64,000 nucleotides of DNA, taken from contig JAJEKV010000011.1 of NCBI GenBank assembly GCA_021234155.1, forward strand, positions 13,247,255-13,311,254. Direction: 5' to 3'. Below the pieces are notes generated by a model. The model had not been told where the DNA came from, did not search any database, and saw nothing but the letters and a program-made list of their open reading frames with translations. The translations under genes and the position numbers were made by a program. How positions within the stretch are numbered: the first letter of the stretch is position 1; every line of letters begins with the position of its first letter. Of the stretch, positions 23,148 to 34,490 are shown in pieces. This stretch comes from Isoetes taiwanensis (taxonomy: Eukaryota > Streptophyta > Lycopodiopsida > Isoetales > Isoetaceae).

Positions 23148-23641
23148 AAGATAGGCTAGAACAGGTTGAAGGACATGCTTTTCCATGGTTTCATGGCCTA
23201 CTCTCTGGATCGGATGTATCGCCTCGGTCATTCCTACTAGTGAGAAGAATAGGATTTATATCCTCATTGAACTTTACAACTTCCATTACAAATCTTTTGT
23301 GGATATTGGTAAGCTCCTATTCCGTCCCCTTGACTTCAACATCCTGTGGTTACTGTCTAGATTCCCCACTTGGGATACAATTCCTTGGGATACACGTGAC
23401 CTATGGCTACATAGCACACAAAGACATATATCACGTTACATATCACGGTGAAGATACTCCATTGGAATATGTGTATAAACTAGATTTTCATAGAAATTAA
23501 GTATATAAGCAAGTGAGTTTCGTGTAATTAAGTTAAATCTTCGTGTAATTAAGTGATTTTCGTGCAATTAAGTAATTAAGTAATATCTTCTACCATTTTA
23601 CTTGTATTTTTTCATGTGATTGTTCTATTTGTGGTCATATT

Positions 23642-23850
23642 CGGCACCGTAGCCACGGTGCGAAATCGCTTCATTTACAAATTATTGAAGTGCCTATTTC
23701 GCACCTTGGCTACGGTGCGAAATACGCAGATCTTGTGGTCACCTTCTATGGAATGATTCAATTTCGCCGCGGTGGCCCGCGGTGCGAAAATGCTGCCCCT
23801 CACCGCGGTAACTACGGGGAATTTAAGCACCGTGGCCGCGGTGCGAAAAT
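23642..23850. repeat. Palindrome cluster 3 (hr-like)
   Basis: Copies centred at about 23652.5, 23709.5 (57 apart), 23775.5 and 23835.5, with a decayed copy near 23808. The half-site is again TTCGCACCGTGG, with CCGCGG variants in the later copies. It lies between a rightward gene and the 3' end of the leftward H3-like gene. Confidence 0.88.
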
Positions 23851-24046
23851 ACCTCCCTCACAAAGTAATTTATACCCATTTCCATTTCAAGTAGCAGCGG
23901 TGCATTGTAAAATATACATAGAGAATAGATACAATCAAAATACTTAGCAAGCAAACAAAATATACAACAAAGATCGTTTCATTAATATAAAATACTTTAC
24001 ATGCCTCGGAAGTAATTTGTCAAGGCAATATCCTGCTTCATTATTG

Positions 24047-25323
24047 TCACTCTCTTGGATTGCCGCGGCACATTTCACCGCGATCTTGAAGAACGACCAT
24101 GTGATTCTCAGCGGCCTCGTGCAGAGCATCAAGGGCATCTGCAGTGAATCGAGTCACCTGTTCTGGCATTGGAAATCTGTAACCAGAACCAGCTCTCCGG
24201 TACCTTGCACCATCCCTCTTCATCTTACTGTATCTCTCCTGAACCACCTCCTTACATATTCTAGCCATTGTGAGCTTCGGAAGCACCCACTCCACGTGGT
24301 TCTGGAAGTGCCGGATTTCGCGCATCCATCTTAACTTTTGATTAAACGGCTGGCCCTTCTTATTCAGCTTAGGAGGGCCTTTGCAGAGAACCTGTTTCTT
24401 CTGCAGCTGCTTAGGCTTAGTCTTCCTCTTACGTCTACTGGATTCCGCGACTACAGGCTGCTCATCAACAGGAACCACTACTGCATCTGGTACAACGGTT
24501 TCAGGCACAACCATCACAGGTACTTCAGCTGCCTCTTGTAGAACGATATTTTCTTCTAATTGAGCTGTCACAGGGACCTGGAAAGGGACACCCGAGTACA
24601 TAATATTCAGGGGTTCAAAAACTGCCTGAACAGCAATAGGAACGTTCTGGACAGGCACATCACCAACAGGAACATCCTGGACATGCACATCCTGATGGTC
24701 ATCCTCGTGGGGCTTAGCATTCTCATTGTCGGCTCCAAGCAAGTCTGGCCCCTGGTTTATCTCCACCAATCCAACTTCCGGCACTCTACGAGGAAGTCCG
24801 GTTATGTAATCTATCTCATTAGCCAGTACATATAATGAGTTAGGAGTTGGCGTCAAAGAAGCCATCAACCTGGGCCACACGACGAAGGAATGGAGTGCCT
24901 CAAGCAAGGTGTCAGCTCCCATCGAAGGAACAGACAACGTCGTGTCTGGTGCAACTACCACATCGACGTTAACGACGATGCAATCATCGAACACGGGAAC
25001 TCCATGACAGAGCTGCTCGCATCGAAGATTCCTTCTCCACTAAATGGCGGAAGAGAACGGGTAAACACGCCTTGGCTCGGAAGGTATGTCTCTAAAAATC
25101 TCCTCTGCGTCATTGGCAACATTACGAACTACAGCCGTCGGACCGCTTGATGGATGTTTTACGGCTCGGAAGACGGTGCTCGATTACGGTTGTTAGAAAC
25201 AACGCCATAGTTAGTGGCCGCCCTCGCCTCTTCACCATGATGTGTGCGCCCAGACGGCGCCTTCTCTTCTGTTCTTTGGTTGTTGGGATTGTTAGATCCG
25301 GCATTACCGCTATTCTGTGCCAT
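24047..25323 (-). pseudogene. Histone H3-fold protein with long N-terminal extension
   Basis: The frame 24994-24047 (315 residues) ends in a histone H3 fold. Residues 224-235 (MREIRHFQNHVE) match the H3 alpha-N helix (LREIRRYQKSTE). Residues 241-256 match alpha-1. Residues 281-309 (TRFTADALDALHEAAENHMV...) match alpha-2 ([20 protein letters not shown]). Loop 1 carries an insertion of about 15 residues. The last helix is cut by a stop; reading one base off gives MCAAIQES, like the H3 LCAIHA motif, so a 1-base indel near 24060 is likely. A basic stretch (SRRKRKTKPK, 186-195) precedes the fold. Upstream, ATG 25323 (MAQNSGNAGSNNPNN) and two further frame breaks give an extended disordered N-terminus. 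It is not a normal H3 or recognisable CenH3. Confidence 0.65.
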
Positions 25324-25469
25324 TGTCGTGCCCACGCTGCCAACCTAACATATTCGAAACATTATAGTTGCACATCATGGTCAATAGTTACACATTAATA
25401 TGAATTTATTCATACAATTGATTCCCCAGAAGTATATCTTCTACCCCGTCTGATCCTTGTGGATCGCCA

Positions 25470-28031
25470 CTACCTTAACTTGTCTGCTGCACTAGAGCTA
25501 CACCATATCTGTTTCTTTTTTTCCTGCTCAACTTTTCTCCTCAATATTCTAGCCAACGTCGTGTCTTGTTTAGCTTTATCTTTTTTCTCTAGCTTGCAGA
25601 TAATCCTTCTATAGAACCATTGGCACATCTGTTGCAATGAGTTACCACACGAACCTCGATGTTGTGTGAACCTGAAAAAAGCATTCTTGGCTTGCTTATG
25701 TGACTTCTCCATTCCTTGCGTATTCCATATTCCCAAGCTCCCGTACTCTTTGGCAAACCACAAGCCATGGGCGTGAAATATATGAATGTAATGTGTGACA
25801 TTGCATTCTCCCTATGCTTGTATAAACGACTTCGTGAATTCAGTTACTGCTACTCTGAATTCATCTAACTTTCCACCCACCATTTTCTTCTCTGCCATCA
25901 AAGTTACCAGACTGCTCAGATTCTGCCACGCTTTAATTTTCTTTAGTTTTCCCCTCCCACGTGAAGTACGGTCATCTTCTGCTTCCAGCAAGTCCTTATA
26001 CCCCTCCCACTTTCCAGTTGGCAATGATCCATTCTTACGTAATTTAGTACAAGGCAGAAATCTCTTCGCTTTCACCCCACCCATAGATGGTTTACAAGGA
26101 ACCTTGCCTCCCTTCTTAGGATCTTGCAGGATTTTATAGTCACCACCATGAAGACCAAGATCAGAAAGCACGTTCTCAACATCTTTCATACACTTTTCTC
26201 TGGCTGATTGTGGAGACTTATTCCAAGCAAAAAGAATGCTCATGTACACCATCTTATCCACTATTCTTAGAAAGGCATGGAGAGTGCAAATATGTACTCT
26301 CTTCACGAGAATTGCAAATGCGGGGATCAAAGTTTTGTCCTCCTTCTCATCGTTGGTTCAAAGATCCCGGTCACATTCGAGAGTACTCATTCCCTTCCCC
26401 TATCATCTACCCTAGCATACAAACAAGTAAGGACATGCGTGGGTAGTCTTACCGAACCATGTTTCATGTTATACATGCACTTGATGGTCTTTAGATCAGT
26501 AGCCGATGCCATTCAACCTCGTAATCTCCGTAGCCGGGAACCTCAAGCTTCTCTCCGACTCCATGAGCAAAGAATAATAGTAGGAATAGGTGTCTGGCTG
26601 AAAGACCCAATCAAGAACACCATGATTTTCTTCCCAGCCTTGAAATATCCCTATCCACCAAATATGGTCCTCTCGATTGAACAGAGAACTTCCCTTCCTC
26701 ATTATCGAATTTGACAACGCCTGTTCATTAATGTCAAAGAAACCCTCTCATACTTTTCACCTTTGATCAGTTCCATCTCATCCAACTTTATAGCAATTTG
26801 GAGTTTCCCTCCACATTCTTCCACTTTCATATCATAGAAGCTTAACTAATGTAAGAAGCATCTTAGAGAGACCCATCCAACAATTATTCTTCTCATTAAG
26901 AACAAATAGATCATTTCCTGAGCCACCCTTCTTCTTACTTTTCCCAGTGATTAGTGATCCCAAGTGCACGGATGTGGTGATCTGGTACATCTCTCCCAAA
27001 TGTTCGTGTACTTTTGCATTCCTCTTTGTTCTGCTTTGCTCGACATAACCGAGTCTTGGCGGTATGGTCTTCAAATAATACCACTGTTGCTTGATACCAT
27101 CCCCGCAAACATCTAAAGAGAGCAATGTAAGCTTGTCGACCGATACCCACATTGTCACATAATTCTTGCATGTTATCAACACTTTGACTCTTTCCCAATT
27201 CAAGAAAGCACTGTTCAAAGAATGACTTTTTCGTAAATGGTTAGCTCCAGGAAGCTTCAACATATCTATAACATCATCTTTAGTTACAAGCTTTTTCAAC
27301 AAACTAGCCATATTACAAGGTTTTCTCTTCTTCTTTTCAGCCATAGTAGGATCCACCAGATTTTTAATAGCGTGGATCCTTCTTCTTCGAAACCCCACCA
27401 CTAGGGGCAAGTATATTTAGGGCCTTCAGTTCTTTTTTCCTCTCCCTCATGCCTAGTGGTGTCATTTTCAGTCTTTTTAACTTCCTCTCCAGTTTGTCAT
27501 TGTCCTCAGAGCATCTCTTCAATCCTTGTTTAAGTGACTCCACCTCCATAAGCAACCTTTGATTGGAAGCTTGCAGTTCTTCTATATTCTTAAACCAATT
27601 GGTTAAGAAATAGTTACACTGTTGGAGGTAATTACAATGTGCTACCATATTGCAATGCACTCCACACAATTGATTGTACATTGTTCTCAAATGCACATCG
27701 GAATTACTTGAAATATTATTGCAATAGCCAAGCAGACCTTGATTACCCTTACAGGCAAAATGAATAAGCCCCGATGGAGAATGAAATTCAGGATGTCTTC
27801 TGGTGATCGGATCGATGGGATACAGTTCCCCACGCGCCCAGAGATCAATATTCATAGCACCAGAAGCTCGAAGAGCATTCTCATCGACCTGTTCCTTCCG
27901 ATTATATTGATTTTTGTAGGGCAAGCAGTTCTTGGGCACCTCCACCCGGAATTGGCCTTTCAGTTTCTGTATTCAAAAAAGAATTACTCATTGTCATTGG
28001 CCGAAATTAATAGAACAGTTACCTCTGCCAT
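25470..28031 (-). pseudogene. Large transposase-like element gene, decayed
   Basis: The gene starts with a mini-exon (ATG GCA GAG, 28031-28023), a 56-base GT-AG intron (28022-27967), then KLKGQFRVEVPKN. Segments follow in changing frames: a coiled coil (KRCSEDNDKLERKLKRLKM, about 27460), LLKKLVTKDDVIDMLKLPG (27300), a short block with QIAIKLDEMEL (about 26790), REDHIWWIGIFQGW (26670), VHICTLHAFLRIVDKMVY (26290) and finally VTHYIHIFHAHG with YGSLGIWNTQGMEKSH (25800-25700). That pattern of scattered His, Asp and Glu motifs is what I associate with a poorly described transposase-like family in algae and animals; I cannot name it. At least four frame changes or stops are needed, so it is dead. 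Confidence 0.5.
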
Positions 28032-28462
28032 AGATCGAATTCAGAGTCGTGATCGCTTTCCGAGCTCCACAACCGGCTGACCAAATTGATGCAATTCTTA
28101 AGCCAAAATACGAAGGAAAACTAGAGAATTCCTTCGGATTTGGGCGAGGATTGACATCAAAACTAAATTCGAAATGCCCTCCAAAGCTTTGGCGCCCAAT
28201 TGAGGCATTCTTGAGGCGTCCCGCTCGAAGCTACTCCTTGTAGCTTCAGTTCGGTGGGAAGGTGGGGGGAGGAGGGATTTAGGCGTAATGAGTAAAACAA
28301 CAAGTAATAATGACGTTTACCAGGTTCGGTTGCTCCAGGGTTGAGGTTCGGTTGAGGTTCGTGGGGGCTTTTTGCCCATACCTGCAGGTTCGGGTACCAA
28401 CTAAAATCCAAATTTGGAAATGGCTTACAAGGGCGTTAATAGACTCCACCAAACCTCTAATG

Positions 28463-28634
<172 letters not shown>

Positions 28635-28639
28635 GAAGA

Positions 28640-30480
28640 GAATCTTTTATTCAACAACTTGTCATATTAAGGTTCAAATGGCATGGAATTAAGGTAAATG
28701 GATAGTAGATTGTATGAAAATAGATTGCCCACCAATTGCTTATGTTAATGATATTAACGCTTTTGAAACTGCAGTTTAGCTTGTTTGTCCAGAGACAAAG
28801 ATGATCGTATAATTATGGATGGTTCAAAGGATGTGATATATCACAAAAGAGTGTATCCATTTTAGAAGTCCAACAAAAGAAGATGAGACAAGTACAAATG
28901 GTGGAACTGTTCAATGCAACTGAATCAGGAAACTCGTAAACAGATAGCCTACAATGCAGTAACTAGTCAGTGTAAGAAGACAAGCATGTAATGAACAGTT
29001 TAATATAGCAATAGTTACTTTTGCATCTTAGCAGAGGAACCTACTTCAAGGATTTTTTTTATTCCAGCATAGTCGACATGTTTTGGAGTCTATTGATTGA
29101 AACCAGGTAACCTCCATCCTGCACTTTCTTTTGTTCATCAAAACTTCCAGGCTTAGATATATACCACAGAAAGTAATGGCATCTTATTTTTGCAGAAGGT
29201 ACATTTAGAAGTATTTTGAATATGGTACCATATCCTAGAATTTTGATGCCAAACAATTTGGATGTGAAATCTGCTATCTACTTCAAAGAGGGACTTATAA
29301 TAGTATAGCTAAAGAAATACATCAGGAATATATGTATGTCTCCAAAAGCTTTATCTAGTAAAAAAACTGCATCATTCGTTATACTACTTTTAGGTGAGAT
29401 GTAGCAGACTACTAAGAAACTGAGACACAAGATCTTAGGACACATGAATAAGCCATTGATTAGCACTAAATTTGAGATGGTAGCAGGGGAAAGGAGGGCA
29501 CTTCTCTTTAGATTTGCTCAACAACAGATCCAAGGAAGTAAATTTCTTGTTGATGCTTCTAATTAGCCTATAATAACAAAATGTGAAACCTTGATCTAAA
29601 GCTAATCCTTAAACAATGGTACAGATACTACAAAATGGCTGCTAAAAAAGAAAGACTAGCTATAACACCACTAGGTCTCAAAACAGATGTCAAAATCCTT
29701 GTCAAAATCCTTGTAGTAGACAAACACAATGGCTGCAGTAGTTTGCACAATTTGAATATTATATAATTTCTACCAAATATGCAGCAACATAAAGACAAAG
29801 TGGTTTTCCTTACTTTTCAGAAGAGTTACCAATTACATTGCATGGTGCAAATAGAACCTGCATAACATTAGATCAAGAGAAATTATGAGGCATCTGGAGA
29901 GTAGCAAAGATTGGATCTTTGCAATCACCAATTTAACCCTTTCGGCATTGGCAATAAGCTTAATAAACTGTTCATTTGCCAGTCTCATTGGCAGTTCATG
30001 GTTGTGCGCCATAGTTTTATACTGGTCTATATTTAAAAAAAAAAAAGAGAGCTTGGTAATTAATTCAATCCGTATCCTGATTTTATTTTATTTTTGTTGC
30101 TCCTCTCACCTTGCGTCACCCTTTCTTGACATCCAGAAATACAGATATGTCATCAAACTATAACATCTATCTTTCAGCATGGACTCAAGGGTATGCATCA
30201 TATAATTATCTTCATTGACTTAATGGTGTCGAGCACAAAGGAATTAAGAAATGCATCGATATAAAATGTTTGGTCTCAAAACTAGAGGAAACTAAGGGTG
30301 TACCAATGAATCATGTGAATCAATGACAAGAACGTAGATAGCATGCTTTGCAAAGCCAACATAATCCAAGCTCCTACTACTTACAGTTGTGGATATCCAT
30401 AATATTGTATTCATCTGTATATGCACTAAGGGACAACCATAAGCAGTACAAGGGAGGAATCATGAGGTAAAATATTGCCT
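28640..30480. other. No supported gene
   Basis: AT-rich sequence with only short open frames that show no known domain. Confidence 0.45.
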
Positions 30481-30511
30481 ATGGTGCAGGCTGCCACTAT
30501 GATGCCATCTT

Positions 30512-30976
30512 TTGGTTCGGTTTCAAGACACTCTTAGCCGCTTACATGTTCTTCAGCATGGAAACCATCTCAGAGGGACTAGTTTCTCAGTACAGGAGGA
30601 CCTCTCCCCTCTTCAATTGTGTAACCGTAAGGAGGAGCTCTGCAAGGTGAGGGCAACCCGCCTGCAAAAGAAATGGGCAGTGTACAATGAAGGCGCAGCA
30701 ATTATTCTAGATCAATGGCCTTCCAATCCTTGGACTGGCTATGTCTAGATAATTTTAGAAGCATAAATTTACCACTAGCATTAGCATTATCTTCTCTTAT
30801 TCTTGGTAGCCTTTTAATATTTGGTTATTGTATTTGGTGATGGGGCCTAGTCCCCGGGTTTTAGATGGGCTGTTGCCCTTGCATGTGTCGTCCCATAACC
30901 CGTTGGGTTCCCGTGGACGTAAAAATTCTTATCTTATCTTATCTTATCTTATCTTATCTTATCTTATCTTATCTTA
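30512..30976 (+). mobile_element. LINE ORF1 C-terminus joined to a 3' tail (HAL1-like)
   Basis: The frame 30512-30748 (RLHVLQHGNHLRGTSFSVQ, EDLSPLQLCNR, KKWAVYNEGAAIILDQWP) is the C-terminal domain of an L1-type ORF1 protein. About 180 bases after its stop comes a LINE 3' end: CCCATAACC, TTGGGTTCCCGTGGACGTAAAAA and a (TCTTA)n tail (30927-30976). The UTR resembles those of the LINEs at 0 and 44.5 kb. No ORF2 lies between, so this is an ORF1-only, half-LINE arrangement or a deletion product. Confidence 0.65.
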
Positions 30977-30979
30977 CTG

Positions 30980-31740
30980 TTTTAGATCTTTGGCAAAGCA
31001 TTCTTTGTGGAAAGGGTTGTCTTGTATTATCTTCTCGAAAAGGAGTATCTCTGCAGGATAAAAACCCTCCAGACCTAAATAAACTATCTGAGTGACAAAA
31101 TACAAAAGGAAAAACAAACACCAATACAAATAAAGGCTCTGGCAAAAACTTATACCTGCAACCCTGCCTCTAACTATGAGATACTTGTAGTACTTGGAAT
31201 CAGCCATGCCATCACAGACCTCAAAAAGGGTAAAACCTGTTGTCTTACAACAAAAAAGAAAAAGAAAAGAAAAACATTTAGAGTTAGAGAGGAAAAAATG
31301 ATAATTTCATTTTGCTTTTTGTCTATCTGCATGGTTGGAATTTGCAGTTGTAATCTAAAACCATTACATCATCATTCTGGAAGGTACATACAAGACTTAC
31401 ACAAACATTACTGTCGGGCTATTAGAATTTTAATATATCAAGCCTGAGCTTCAAATTTATTGAAACGCGTACTATATTACATGGTATGCCAAATAGCCTA
31501 GGAGGTTAAATTTGTTTTCTTTTGCCCCTATGGGAAGAAATTGAAACCATCTAGAAATCTTGAGTTATTAATAATTGTAGGCACGTCCCATAAGAACATA
31601 TTTCGGTGCTTGTTTTTGAGACGAGCTTCACGATGTATCTTCAAGGACATCTGATGCATGCCACGACGCTTAAACGTGCCCTTAGTTCCTTTTGTGCTTA
31701 AGTATGTGGATCGCAAGGAAGCGAAGAACAACCGACAAGA
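30980..31740. other. No supported gene
   Basis: No coding segment recognised. The sequence just before 31745 is the likely promoter and leader of the pectate lyase gene. Confidence 0.4.
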
Positions 31741-31744
31741 CCGA

Positions 31745-33483
31745 ATGGTTAGTTTTATCGTCTTTTCTCTGCTGTGGTCTACATTGATCATAGCCAAGTT
31801 GAAGTTGCTAAGAGGTAAATTAATAGTTGCCAGCGTGGAAATTTTTGTTAGAAGAACTTTCAGGTTCTTTTTGAAACACTCTATTTGTAAATATTTTGAG
31901 TCGTATATATTAATCCCCAGAGCATGGCTAGGAATAATCGAAATACCCTACTAAATGTTAAACATTTTCTTTTAGATGATCCACATGAGCCTTCATCTGC
32001 ATGTGATATTACACGATCGTGTTATTGTTCTCTGATTAAATTATCTGATCATGTCTCAAACCAATGCAGCACTTATTCATGGTCTGGAGGCAATGTGATT
32101 GATGACTGTTGGAGATATGATCCAAACTGGAGTAGAAACAGGATGCATTTGGCTGATTGTGCAGTAGGCTTTGGAGAAAATGCTCTTGGAGGAAAGGGAG
32201 GCAAGATATATGTAGTTACTGATTCTGGGGATGATCCAGTTTATCCGAAACCTGGGACATTGCGTTACATGGCACAGTTCAAAGGGGACCTAACTGGATC
32301 ATCTTTGCTAGAGATATGAACATTATCCTTAAGAAGGAACTCATGATCACTAGCTACACTACTATTGATGGCCGTGGCGCTAATGTGGTTATTGGACTTG
32401 GAGGTCCTTGTCTTACTGTTCAGTTTGTTGGCCATGTGATCATCCATGGCCTTACCTTTAGGGAATGTAGGCCTAGTTCAGCTGGAATGGTTATGACTTC
32501 AGTTGATCATACCGGACGCAGAAATGGTGCTGATGGAGATGCGATTGCAGTTTTTGGATCCAATGATGTCTGGATTGATCATAACACTTTTTCTCACTGC
32601 TTTGATGGATTGGTTGACATTATACATGCAAGCTCGTCTGTGACTGTTTCAAATAACCACTTTAGTAACCATGACAAGGTATATCTTGCTCCTGGTTTTT
32701 CTTAATTTACATTCACACATATATATTGGACTGGAACATGTCTATAAGATAGAGGAAGATTACATTAATGATGGTAGTAGTATGAGTTGCCATATTTGCA
32801 GAAGACATGAACAAACTTTTGTGAATAGATTGGGCATGCTAGGTCTCAAGAAGGTTAATAATATTTTCATTTCGTTCTGTTTATGCAGGTTATGCTGTTT
32901 GGGCATAGTGATGGCTTCATTGCGGATAAGATCTTGAGAGTGACTGTGATATATAACCATTTCACAGGTGCTGTGGTGGAGATGCCCAGGTATATATCAT
33001 GTAAACCAAAAGGCAATCTGTGCATGGCAATTATCTAACACAGTTTATCTTCCGTGAATATAGGCTAAGATATGGCTATTGCCATGTGGTGAATAACAAC
33101 TATGAAGGTTGGCAGATGTATGAAATAGGAGGATGTTCATCACTAACAATACTAAGTGAAGGAAATATGTTTTTGGCTGGTACAAAGAAACAGGTACTAA
33201 TTAAATAGTTTCTTGGTGCAAGCTATAAAATTTTCAGAACTGGGTTAAACCAGAATTGCATGCATGCTTGTTACAGATAACAAAAAGGGAAACCAAAGGA
33301 GGTTCAAGATGGGTATGGAAATCTAGAGGTGACATGTTTCTCAATGGCGCTTTCTTTGTACAATATGGAGTAACTGGCAATGCAGAACCTCGATATACAC
33401 CATCCCAAAAATTTCCTGTGAGGCCAGCTGGTTTGGTCTCTAGGCTAACTGCTTCTGCTGGCGCCCTTGGTAGAGCACGCTAA
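31745..33483 (+). pseudogene. Pectate lyase (PL1 family), one frameshift
   Basis: Plant-type pectate lyase, an extracellular enzyme that cleaves homogalacturonan. A possible signal peptide (MVSFIVFSLLWSTLIIA) starts at 31745; its splice to the body is unclear. The body runs from about 31924 (VIDDCWRYDPNWSRNRMHLADCAVGFG, YVVTDSGDD) to 32678 (VWIDHNTFSHCFDGLVD, the calcium-site region). Then come exons 32889-32989, 33064-33193 and 33277-33483, all with GT-AG introns. A 1-base loss in a G run near 32287 shifts the frame before PNWIIFARDM. The conserved RxPxxR motif reads EMPRLR: the first arginine, the catalytic base in characterised enzymes, is glutamate. The C-terminus is full length. The frameshift could be a sequencing error, but the R-to-E change argues for lost or altered activity. 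Confidence 0.8.
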
Positions 33484-33584
33484 GGTGGCCTCCTGCTTGG
33501 GTTCATGGCATGCACTTGTGGAGTCTCATGTTTCCTATCTCCTTTTTTCTTTTTTGTTACCCCGTTTTTATTAATTTGTATAGA

Positions 33585-33995
33585 CACCTCTCTGCTGATG
33601 CATTAATCAGCAAGAAGAGAAGAATTTGCTAATTGCATTGCACCACTGGTAGAGCATGTTAATGTCCATGCCACCTGTCAGATGCAAGATTTGTATCAAT
33701 AAGTATAGCTACCTCTCTGCTGATGCATTGATCAGCAAGAAGAGAAGAATCTGCTAAATATGCTGCGTTGCACCGCTGGTAGAACATGTTATATCCATGC
33801 CATCTGTAAGACGCAAGATTTTTATTAATATGTATAGCTACCTCTCTGCTGATGCATTGATCAGCAAGAAGAGAAGAATCTGCTAACTGGTAGAACACGC
33901 TATGTCCATGCCACCTGTCAGATGCAAGATTCATTTACCATTTTATTCTTATATGCCTCTCTGCTGTTCCGAGATCAGCAGGAAGAGATGAATAA
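33585..33995. repeat. Minisatellite in the pectate lyase 3' region
   Basis: Between three and four units of about 115-130 bases, each with ACCTCTCTGCTGATGCATT, ATCAGCAAGAAGAGAAGAAT, CTGGTAGARCA and CCATGCCAYCTGT. They begin about 100 bases after the stop codon. Confidence 0.85.
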
Positions 33996-34490
33996 ACCAT
34001 TTTCATAATTTAACGGATTTCTGCAAGTGTACAATACGTAACCAAGATGCTTTAATGTAAGGAAACGAGTGAAACTTTTTGCGTACTCGAATTTATAAAT
34101 AGGGAAAAGGTGAGAAAGCATCAATTAAACATTTTGCGTATTCATTTGATCCTTTAATAATGTATGGGCTTCAAATAGGCTATATGCCCACAAACCATTG
34201 CTTTCTCGCCCTCTCCAATTGATGAATGCTGTATTATGCATTTCTTATTCATCTTATCTTGTCTTTATTCTAGAAAGAGTATCATCATCAACATAATAGT
34301 TTTAGCGAGTATTTGACTTATTAACATGCATTTTACATATACGATTTGTGATCTACAAATTTGAAGCTCAGGTAGAAACGTGAACTTCAGTCGTGAACGC
34401 TCCGGCTTGCATATGTACACTTCGTAGATTGGAGATTACAAAACAAACAAAGAGACAACTACACCAGCATAAACAACCATTGAGCCAAAG
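33996..34490. other. No supported gene
   Basis: AT-rich spacer between the pectate lyase region and the globulin array. A CTTATCTTGTC-type tract at about 34250-34266 resembles LINE tails. Confidence 0.35.

Noticed and set aside
21402-23850. Regularly spaced palindromes as a CRISPR array
   Set aside because: Repeats are palindromic, few, split into three clusters and vary; this is a plant nuclear context without cas genes.
24047-24994. H3-like protein as the host CenH3
   Set aside because: Too divergent, with an enlarged loop 1, a long unrelated N-terminus and broken frames; its place inside the block argues for an element gene.
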